Assembly (NCBI GenBank): GCA_009649835.1 | Contig: PYCK01000132.1 | Location: 1-6,459 of the forward strand | DNA length: 6,459 nucleotides | Direction: 5' to 3' | Source: Candidatus Methanocomedens sp. | GTDB taxonomy: Archaea > Halobacteriota > Methanosarcinia > Methanosarcinales > Methanocomedenaceae | Part shown: in pieces, positions 1-5,285 of the stretch | Position numbering within the stretch: position 1 is the stretch's first letter | How the letters are laid out: the number at the start of each line of letters is the position of its first letter | Notes under the pieces: model-generated | Told to the model about the DNA's origin: nothing | The model's input: only the letters and a program-made list of their open reading frames with translations | The model's database searches: none | Translations under genes and position numbers: made by a program

Positions 1-233
1 TATTGTCGGGTGATGTGGCAAAAATCGAATAACAATCTCGCATAACAGGCATAATCTGCCCATTCGACATTAAAGAGAATAAAAGGTATCCCATTCAAAT
101 TAAATGGTAATTAATCATAGTGCTCTGAATTTTGAGACACAGATTACACTGATTACACAGATTGATAGTTGTTGTGAAAATCAGTGTCTACATTAATCTT
201 GCATTTGACCATACTTTTTGAAGTGGATACAAT
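1..233. other. AT-rich non-coding stretch at the left edge
   Basis: No plausible coding region was found here on either strand, and no tRNA-like or other structured RNA was recognised. Apart from the tandem 9-mers, it contains an imperfect direct repeat (CCCATTCGACATTAAA at 59-74 and CCCATTCAAATTAAA at 90-104) and a shared 13-mer AAAGAGAATAAAA at 72-84 and 235-247. It may hold the upstream or downstream region of a gene outside the window. Confidence 0.5.
137..163. repeat. Three tandem copies of a 9-bp repeat
   Basis: Three abutting 9-mers are seen: ACACAGATT (137-145), ACACTGATT (146-154) and ACACAGATT (155-163). The outer copies are identical and the middle one differs at one base. An exact inverted copy of the middle unit (AATCAGTGT) lies at 179-187, so the region could also form a hairpin with a 24-base loop. 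The repeat is in non-coding DNA beyond the mtd terminator. Similar ACACAGATT-type strings are, from memory, common in intergenic DNA of several microbial genomes; their function is unknown. Confidence 0.75.
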
Positions 234-277
234 AAAAGAGAATAAAAAAAGAAGATAGGGGCATTTAAAATGCCCCT
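234..277 (-). terminator. Hairpin plus T-tract terminator of mtd
   Basis: Thirteen to thirty-three bases beyond the mtd stop lies a near-perfect inverted repeat (257-277): arms AGGGGCATTT and AAATGCCCCT around one central base, which would fold as an 8-bp GC-rich stem with a 5-base loop. On the mtd strand it is followed at once by a T-rich tract (complement of the A-run at 241-250 and of 234-240). This is the layout of an intrinsic terminator, and T-tracts are also efficient archaeal terminators. Confidence 0.8.
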
Positions 278-289
278 GATTGAATAATT

Positions 290-1111
290 TTACTGAGGTT
301 TCTCGTACAGCTTGGTCTTGGTCTTCAGACTACCATCTTTCATGTGGGGCTGCCTGAACACTGAATCATTACCCTTCTCTATCTCCCTGGCATCTATTGC
401 CAGCTGGGCTGCAGCTCTCATCATCTCATGACCGGTTGCAGTTGTCAAGGTAACCTGCTCGATGTCCTTCATCATGAAGCAGGCAGGGAAATTGATCTCA
501 GCCACTTTATCAGTCATATGCAGGGCTGCCAGTGCCTTAGCCTTAGCGTATGGATTATTAAATCCTGCGCTCTCCACAGCCTTCTGGGCACTCACCAGGA
601 CATGGGGCAGTTCAAGGTCCTTGCCAGCATCAGCCTGTGCAATAACAGCATCAAATGCTTCCTGTATCAACCTGACCACACCGCATGTGGACAGCACTTT
701 CATAGCATCGCTGTTAAAGCTGGCCATCTCCACGGGGTCAAGGAACTCTGTCTTGGCACCAATAAGTGGGTCCACTTTCATTATGATATAACCGAATCCC
801 GCATCCTCCAGGGCCTGGCGGTCATCTTTCTTAGTTGGGCCGTCAGATATCACGATGACTTTTTTATCTTTCCATATCTCCCGTGCCGCTGTGGGGCCTG
901 GTGCAGATGAATTGGGGCTTATCATGACATAGAAATCAGCTTCAAATTCCTTGAAATGTTTCGTATGTTCAGCCTCTGCCTTACCCATTTTGGCTCCCGT
1001 ACCAAAAGACATAATCTCTATTCCCTTTCTCGCAGCAATCTCATCAAGAATGAGATCGACAACCTGGGACATTCCCAGGTTTCCTAATTTTATAAATCCT
1101 ACCTTAGCCAT
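290..1111 (-). CDS. mtd: F420-dependent methylenetetrahydromethanopterin dehydrogenase (Mtd)
   Basis: Cytoplasmic enzyme that reversibly transfers a hydride between coenzyme F420 and the C1 carrier, interconverting methenyl- and methylene-tetrahydromethanopterin (or the sarcinapterin form) in methanogenesis or its reversal. The 273-residue product is full length for the family (about 275). It opens with the typical KVGFIKLGNLGMS stretch (residues 3-15). It keeps the SPNSSAPGPTAAREIW segment (65-80), the VIVISDGPTKK strand-loop (85-95) and the DPLIGAKTEFLDPVEMASFN block (114-133), which I recognise as Mtd hallmarks. The ATG at 1111 is preceded by GTGATC four bases upstream, an archaeal Shine-Dalgarno, and by a box A. 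A hairpin-plus-T terminator follows the stop, so the gene looks monocistronic. It is divergent from ribL. No frameshift or missing segment is seen. The family call is very secure; the direction of the pathway in this organism cannot be read from the gene. Confidence 0.96.
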   Translation of the reverse strand: MAKVGFIKLGNLGMSQVVDLILDEIAARKGIEIMSFGTGAKMGKAEAEHTKHFKEFEADFYVMISPNSSAPGPTAAREIWKDKKVIVISDGPTKKDDRQALEDAGFGYIIMKVDPLIGAKTEFLDPVEMASFNSDAMKVLSTCGVVRLIQEAFDAVIAQADAGKDLELPHVLVSAQKAVESAGFNNPYAKAKALAALHMTDKVAEINFPACFMMKDIEQVTLTTATGHEMMRAAAQLAIDAREIEKGNDSVFRQPHMKDGSLKTKTKLYEKPQ

Positions 1112-1115
1112 ATTG

Positions 1116-1121
1116 GATCAC
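1116..1121 (-). promoter_or_regulatory. Ribosome binding site of mtd
   Basis: On the minus strand GTGATC lies four bases before the mtd ATG. It matches the distal part of the full archaeal anti-Shine-Dalgarno complement GGAGGTGATC, and it supports the ATG at 1111 as the start. Confidence 0.65.
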
Positions 1122-1137
1122 AAAAGTGGAATTGGAT

Positions 1138-1157
1138 GATATACTTATATGTTTTTT
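1138..1157 (-). promoter_or_regulatory. Probable box A promoter of mtd
   Basis: Read on the minus strand, an A-rich BRE-like run (AAAAAAC) precedes ATATAAGTATATC, a good TATA-type box A. A start site about 25 bases downstream would fall close to 1120, giving a very short leader in front of the GTGATC ribosome binding site. The same sequence read on the plus strand (ACTTATATG) could also act for ribL but is far from it. Confidence 0.5.
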
Positions 1158-1259
1158 GGATTTATCCCGGTAAAAAAAGCATAAAATCACACAAATATAA
1201 TGATTAATATGGAACTTTAACTTCGGAATCCTTATGGCAGAACAACAGAATTAACTGTC

Positions 1260-1264
1260 GGTGA
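1260..1264 (+). promoter_or_regulatory. Ribosome binding site of ribL (decides a TTG start)
   Basis: GGTGA lies six bases before the TTG at 1271. An in-frame TGA stop (1262-1264) overlaps this site, so no earlier start in the ribL frame is possible. Together these fix TTG as the start. Confidence 0.65.
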
Positions 1265-1270
1265 CATTTA

Positions 1271-1687
1271 TTGGTTAGAGTATTGGCCACAGGGACCTTT
1301 GATATTCTGCATCCGGGACATCTGTTGTATCTGGAAGAAGCAAAGAAACTGGGTGATGAGCTGTGGGTCATTGTAGCTTGCAGTTCCATGGTGAACCATA
1401 AACCAAAACCAGTGCTCTCCGATGACCAAAGGTTAAAAATGGTCGCAGCATTAAAAGTGGTGGACCATGCTGTACTTGGAAATAATCATGACATGTTCAA
1501 GCCACTTAAGGATATTCGACCCGATATCGTAGTGCTCGGGCATGATCAACATTTCAATGCCGAGCAACTTGAGGAAAAAATCAGGGATAGGGGAATAAAT
1601 GCGAAAGTTGTCAGGGTAACTGCCTATGAGCGATGCAATACCTGCAGTACAGGGACTATCGTGAAATTGATCAAGGAAAAGCAGTGA
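1271..1687 (+). CDS. ribL: Archaeal FAD synthase (RibL-type cytidylyltransferase-fold enzyme)
   Basis: Transfers AMP from ATP to FMN to make FAD. The 138-residue product is a single nucleotidyltransferase domain and fits the small archaeal FAD synthase RibL rather than the bifunctional bacterial RibF. It starts with VRVLATGTFDILHPGH (2-17), which holds the signature HxGH nucleotide-binding motif at H14-P-G-H17. A KPKPVLSDDQRLKMVAALK region (45-62) carries the conserved arginine R54, and PDIVVLGHDQ (84-93) is typical of the family. The C-terminal CSTGTI (125-130) takes the place of the usual ISSTxI-like triphosphate-binding motif. Two cysteines (C122, C125) sit beside it; archaeal RibL is known for functionally important C-terminal cysteines, but I cannot map them one to one. 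The start codon is TTG, forced by an upstream in-frame stop. Related glycerol-3-phosphate cytidylyltransferases are the main alternative, but the archaeal context and C-terminal motif favour RibL. Confidence 0.87.
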   Translation: MVRVLATGTFDILHPGHLLYLEEAKKLGDELWVIVACSSMVNHKPKPVLSDDQRLKMVAALKVVDHAVLGNNHDMFKPLKDIRPDIVVLGHDQHFNAEQLEEKIRDRGINAKVVRVTAYERCNTCSTGTIVKLIKEKQ

Positions 1688-1741
1688 ATTATAATTTGGG
1701 GAAATCTATCTCAAAGGTTCCCGGTTTCTGCAATACTAAAT

Positions 1742-1975
1742 TTAGAACTTACCTCCAGTTAGTGTTTTGGTATCGGTCACACCGTTTATTTTACGGATTC
1801 TGTTGAAAACAATATCGCTCAACTGGTCGAAATCCTTTACCATGACCTTTGCAATAAGGTCATACTCCCCGAACAGCGGATAAATCTCCGGAATATCTGG
1901 CTCTTTTAATAGAAGGTCGAACACATCCCGCTCCTTGCCCGGGGTCACATTTATTAATACAAATCCCACTGACAT
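1742..1975 (-). CDS. Stand-alone Lrp/AsnC-type RAM ligand-binding domain protein
   Basis: Small cytoplasmic protein of 77 residues made only of the RAM (regulation of amino acid metabolism) domain of Lrp/AsnC regulators, with no helix-turn-helix. The pattern is a first beta strand (VGFVLINV), a PGKERDVFDLLLK helix, an IPEIYPLFGEYDLIAKV stretch with the conserved G-x-YD motif, a second helix (DQLSDIVFNRIRKI) and a closing NGVTDTKTL strand. Such domains usually form dimers or higher oligomers that bind amino acids or other small ligands, and may modulate full-length Lrp proteins. I take the ATG at 1975, which has a partial ribosome binding site (GAGTGG) five bases before it; a GTG at 1984, three codons earlier, is the alternative. 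The gene converges on ribL with 54 bp between stops and is divergent from ppdK. The ligand cannot be told from sequence. Confidence 0.85.
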   Translation of the reverse strand: MSVGFVLINVTPGKERDVFDLLLKEPDIPEIYPLFGEYDLIAKVMVKDFDQLSDIVFNRIRKINGVTDTKTLTGGKF

Positions 1976-2036
1976 TGAAACCACTCTTGTTTAGATTGTT
2001 AACTTTACAATATTCTAATAGAAGGTTGGTTAAATT

Positions 2037-2052
2037 CTATTTATATTTTTTC
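2037..2052 (-). promoter_or_regulatory. Probable box A promoter of the RAM-domain gene
   Basis: On the minus strand GAAAAAATATAAATAG combines an A-rich BRE-like element with a TATA box about 65 bases before the ATG. A start site about 25 bases on would be close to 2017, inside the small palindrome TTCTAATAGAA (2013-2023). Confidence 0.5.
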
Positions 2053-2191
2053 TAATTACTGTCCTCATTCAGGGCTACTTTTCAAAAATAATCAATTTGT
2101 TATTCGAATCTTATCGCAATATTATTAAGCATTTAACCGAATTTCGGGTCAAATTACTTGATTGAGACATAACCACATTTAGATAAAAAAT

Positions 2192-2196
2192 GGAGG
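2192..2196 (+). promoter_or_regulatory. Ribosome binding site of ppdK (decides a TTG start)
   Basis: GGAGG, continuing as AAGTGAT, lies seven bases before the TTG at 2204. In the ppdK frame a TAG stop at 2180-2182 is followed by no ATG or GTG before this TTG, and the next in-frame ATG is at codon 21, so TTG is the supported start. Confidence 0.75.
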
Positions 2197-2203
2197 AAGT
2201 GAT

Positions 2204-4855
2204 TTGCCAGACCATAAATATGTATACTTTTTCGGCAAAGATAAGACCGAAGGCAATGCAACAATGAGAAACCTTCTGGGTGGAAAAGGTTCCCACCTGG
2301 CTGAGATGGCTAATCTGGGAATACCTGTGCCCCCGGGTTTCACAATAACAACAAAAGTGTGTACCGAATACTTCGAAAACCAGCAGCAATATCCGGATGG
2401 AGTGAAAGAACAGGTTGCACAGCAACTGGCTAAACTGGAAGACAAAACAGGGTTCAAGTTCGGTGACGATTCAAACCCGTTATTGTTATCTGTCAGGTCA
2501 GGTGCACGGATATCCATGCCTGGTATGATGGATACGGTATTGAACCTGGGACTGAACGATAAAACAGTAGCGGGACTGGCAGAGGAAGTGGACGAGAGGT
2601 TCGCCTACGATTGCTACAGGCGTTTTATCAACATGTTCGGCGATGTGGTACTGGGCATTGAGCATAAGAAGTTCGAGAATATCCTGGGTGCCAAGAAGAA
2701 AGAACTTGGTGTTGAGAATGATACTGAACTGGACGCCGTGGCCCTCAAGGATGTGTCAGCAAAATACATGGCAATGGTCGAGGAAAAAACAGGCCAGGAT
2801 TTCCCCCAGGACCCTATGACCCAGTTATGGATGTCCATCAATGCTGTTTTTGATTCATGGAATACGCCCAGGGCCATTAAATACAGGAAGATACACGGCA
2901 TACCTGATGACTGGGGAACTGCCGTAAATGTGCAGTTCATGGTCTACGGGAACATGGGTGAAAATTCAGGAACAGGTGTGGCATTTACCCGAAACCCTTC
3001 AACAGGTGAGCGGAAATTCTATGGCGAATACCTGATGAACGCCCAGGGCGAGGACGTAGTGGCAGGTATCAGGACGCCCCACCCCATCGAAGCACTGAAC
3101 AAGGAAATGCCAGAGATGTATGCCCAGCTCGATGACATCAAGGAACGGCTTGAACATCATTTCAAGGAAATGGAGGATATTGAATTCACGATCCAGCAGG
3201 GCAAGCTCTACATGCTCCAGACCAGGACAGGCAAGCGGACCGCAGCGGCTGCTGTTAGGATCGCAATCGACATGTTCAACGAAGGACTGATCACCAGGGA
3301 TGAGGCACTACTGAAGGTAGACCCGGAGCAACTTGACCAGCTCCTGCATCCCATGATCGACCCCAACGAGAAGGTGGATGCAATAGCCAAGGGACTTCCG
3401 GCATCACCCGGCGCAGGGGTCGGAAAGGTGGTGTTCACTGCCGAACATGCCGAAGAGATGGCAGAAGCAGGAGAAAAAGTGGTCCTGGTGCGTAACGAGA
3501 CATCTCCCGAAGATATTGGCGGGATGCATGTGGCACAGGGTATACTTACTGTCAGGGGCGGTATGACATCCCATGCAGCAGTGGTGGCCCGGGGCATGGG
3601 TAAATGCTGTGTTGCGGGATGCGGTGCCATCTTAATCGACGAAGATGCGGGACTGTTCACTGTGAACGGCCATACAGTGAAGGAAGGCGATTTTATTACA
3701 TTGAACGGTACGACAGGTGAGGTCATTATAGGCCAGGCCAAGCTAATCACTCCTGATATTAGTGGGGACCTAAACACCATACTGGACTGGGCAGATGATG
3801 TAAGGACACTTGGGGTCAGGACAAATGCGGATACTCCTGAGGATTCACTGGCTGCCCGGGATTTCGGTGCCGAGGGCATCGGGCTGTGCCGGACCGAACA
3901 TATGTTCTTTGGCGAGGACAGGATTCCCATCGTACAGGATATGATCCTGGCAGAGACAGAAGAAGGCAGGAAAGCGGCACTGAAGACGCTGTTGCCTATG
4001 CAGCGCAGCGACTTCAAGGGTATATTTGAGGCAATGAAAGGGTATCCTGTGACTATCAGGCTGCTGGACCCGCCACTGCATGAGTTCCTTCCAAAACATG
4101 ACGAACTTATGGAACAGTATGCCAAGTTAAAGGCTGCCGGTGACACTAATAATATTCATGAGATCAAAGACCTGATAAAGCGGGTGAATTCTCTTCATGA
4201 GTTCAATCCCATGCTGGGACACAGGGGTTGCAGGCTCGGCATCACCTATCCTGAGATTTATGAGATGCAGGTAAGGGCCATATTTGAGGCTGCCTGCGAA
4301 CTGGTAAAGGATGGGTATGAGATCGTGCCCGAAGTGATGATACCTCTTGTTGGTCATATCAATGAGTTCAAGGTTACAAGGGATAGTGCCGATGCAGTGG
4401 CCAAACAGGTCATGGAAGAGCAGGGCGTTGAACTGGACTACATGATAGGGACCATGATAGAACTTCCCAGGGCAGCCATTACAGCGGATGAGATCGCTAC
4501 CGAGGCAGAGTTTTTCAGTTTCGGTACCAATGACCTTACCCAGACCACATTTGGCCTGAGCCGTGATGATGCCGGCAAATTCCTGCCGTATTATGTTGAG
4601 ATCGGCATACTTGAGAATGACCCGTTCGTGGCTATTGACCAGGATGGTGTTGGCCAGCTTGTCAAGATGGGTGTGGATAAGGGCAGGTCAAGTCGGCCAG
4701 ACCTGAAAATTGGCATTTGCGGCGAACACGGCGGAGAGCCTGGCAGTGTTATATTCTGCCACAACATCGGGCTGGATTATGTGAGCTGCTCACCATTCAG
4801 GGTCCCGATCGCCAGGTTGGCTGCAGCACATGCGGTGCTGAAAAAAGGCGAGTAA
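2204..4855 (+). CDS. ppdK: Pyruvate, phosphate dikinase
   Basis: Interconverts pyruvate, ATP and phosphate with phosphoenolpyruvate, AMP and pyrophosphate. At 883 residues it is full length (the Clostridium symbiosum enzyme is 874). The N-terminal ATP-grasp part shows LLGGKGSHLAEM (24-35), SVRSGARISMPGMMDTVLN (96-114), GTGVAFTRNPSTGE (256-269) and AQGEDVVAGIRTP (280-292). The mobile phosphohistidine domain has GGMTSHAAVVARGMG with catalytic H457 beside T455, the threonine position targeted by PPDK regulatory proteins in other organisms. The C-terminal PEP/pyruvate barrel keeps GLCRTEHMFF (R563), TIRLLDPPLHEFLP (R619), MIELPRA (E753), FGTNDLTQ (N776) and CGEHGG (C839), matching in order the catalytic residues I recall from C. 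symbiosum (R561, R617, E745, N768, C831). It should therefore be active. In an archaeon of this type it probably supplies PEP from pyruvate for gluconeogenesis. It starts with TTG behind a strong GGAGG site and appears to be a single-gene unit. Confidence 0.97.
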   Translation: MPDHKYVYFFGKDKTEGNATMRNLLGGKGSHLAEMANLGIPVPPGFTITTKVCTEYFENQQQYPDGVKEQVAQQLAKLEDKTGFKFGDDSNPLLLSVRSGARISMPGMMDTVLNLGLNDKTVAGLAEEVDERFAYDCYRRFINMFGDVVLGIEHKKFENILGAKKKELGVENDTELDAVALKDVSAKYMAMVEEKTGQDFPQDPMTQLWMSINAVFDSWNTPRAIKYRKIHGIPDDWGTAVNVQFMVYGNMGENSGTGVAFTRNPSTGERKFYGEYLMNAQGEDVVAGIRTPHPIEALNKEMPEMYAQLDDIKERLEHHFKEMEDIEFTIQQGKLYMLQTRTGKRTAAAAVRIAIDMFNEGLITRDEALLKVDPEQLDQLLHPMIDPNEKVDAIAKGLPASPGAGVGKVVFTAEHAEEMAEAGEKVVLVRNETSPEDIGGMHVAQGILTVRGGMTSHAAVVARGMGKCCVAGCGAILIDEDAGLFTVNGHTVKEGDFITLNGTTGEVIIGQAKLITPDISGDLNTILDWADDVRTLGVRTNADTPEDSLAARDFGAEGIGLCRTEHMFFGEDRIPIVQDMILAETEEGRKAALKTLLPMQRSDFKGIFEAMKGYPVTIRLLDPPLHEFLPKHDELMEQYAKLKAAGDTNNIHEIKDLIKRVNSLHEFNPMLGHRGCRLGITYPEIYEMQVRAIFEAACELVKDGYEIVPEVMIPLVGHINEFKVTRDSADAVAKQVMEEQGVELDYMIGTMIELPRAAITADEIATEAEFFSFGTNDLTQTTFGLSRDDAGKFLPYYVEIGILENDPFVAIDQDGVGQLVKMGVDKGRSSRPDLKIGICGEHGGEPGSVIFCHNIGLDYVSCSPFRVPIARLAAAHAVLKKGE

Positions 4856-4890
4856 CAGACAATTGATACCGGCTTTTATGAGCCCGCGTG

Positions 4891-4906
4891 AAATATTTAT
4901 ACTATT
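4891..4906 (+). promoter_or_regulatory. Box A promoter of the DUF2098/DUF2117 unit
   Basis: AAATATTTATACTATT contains a canonical archaeal box A (TTTATA) with A-rich upstream bases. It is about 37 bases before the ATG at 4936, so a start site about 25 bases downstream gives a leader of roughly 10-15 bases that just includes the AGGTGG ribosome binding site (4927-4932, three bases before the ATG). Confidence 0.65.
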
Positions 4907-4935
4907 GGATGTAAATCCTAATCAAAAGGTGGAAC

Positions 4936-5274
4936 ATGCCCGAAATAATTGAATGTGAATCAGGATCTTATCCGGTTGTGGATGCCAACGGCAAACCTAT
5001 CGAAGTAGGCAATCCTGTAAAATACGGAGGAACCGGCACCAAAGGATATGTGACCGAGATCATATGCGATAGTGAAGGTGTCTGGGCCGTGGTTGATACC
5101 AAAAACCTGCTGTATAGGCTGGAAACCCTTACTCTGCTGGATAAACTGGAAGCAAAAGTTGAGATGGGCGAGCGTAAATTCTCGACCGAGGAGATCCAGG
5201 AAGTACTTGATAAGGCAGAAGAAGAAGCAAAAGAAGCAAAGCTGGACGATGCCAACCTGGAAGCTGGCGGATAG
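4936..5274 (+). CDS. DUF2098-like archaeal protein of unknown function
   Basis: A 112-residue acidic, soluble protein with no signal peptide or membrane segment. The core (about residues 13-70) reads VVDANGKPIEVGNPVKYGGTG, then GYVTEIICDSEGVWAVVDT, then LLYRLETLTLLD. I recognise this as the pattern of DUF2098, a small family found in methanogens and related archaea. The spacing of glycine-rich turns and short beta strands suggests a small beta-barrel, SH3-like fold (inference). The last 35 residues form a highly charged Glu/Lys/Ala-rich segment likely to be a long helix or coiled coil, possibly for partner binding. The ATG has an AGGTGG site three bases upstream and a clear box A. The DUF2117-like gene begins 11 bp after its stop, so the two are probably co-transcribed. 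The biochemical role is unknown; the family name is from memory and should be confirmed by a profile search. Confidence 0.8.
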   Translation: MPEIIECESGSYPVVDANGKPIEVGNPVKYGGTGTKGYVTEIICDSEGVWAVVDTKNLLYRLETLTLLDKLEAKVEMGERKFSTEEIQEVLDKAEEEAKEAKLDDANLEAGG

Positions 5275-5285
5275 TCATATCCATC

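Noticed and set aside
26..36. 11-base match TCGAATAACAA, inverted at 2097-2107
   Set aside because: Several matches of this length are expected by chance between both strands of a window this size, more so in AT-rich DNA.
1..289. CRISPR array or structured RNA in the left intergenic region
   Set aside because: The only repeats are abutting 9-mers without spacers, and no tRNA-like or other known RNA pattern could be drawn.
428..910. Plus-strand open frame opposite mtd
   Set aside because: Cys/His-rich translation without any recognisable domain, fully antisense to a complete mtd gene.
1688..1741. Possible terminator between the convergent ribL and RAM genes
   Set aside because: Only a 5-bp stem (GGGAA/TTCCC) with a long loop can be drawn and no clear T-tract follows on either strand.
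3208..4146. Long minus-strand open frame (312 codons) opposite ppdK
   Set aside because: It lies wholly inside a confidently identified gene, has a Ser/Pro-rich composition typical of an antisense shadow, and shows no family motif or ribosome binding site.
4856..4890. Possible terminator hairpin after ppdK
   Set aside because: The best pairing is GGCT/AGCC, four base pairs followed by a mismatch and no T-run; too weak.
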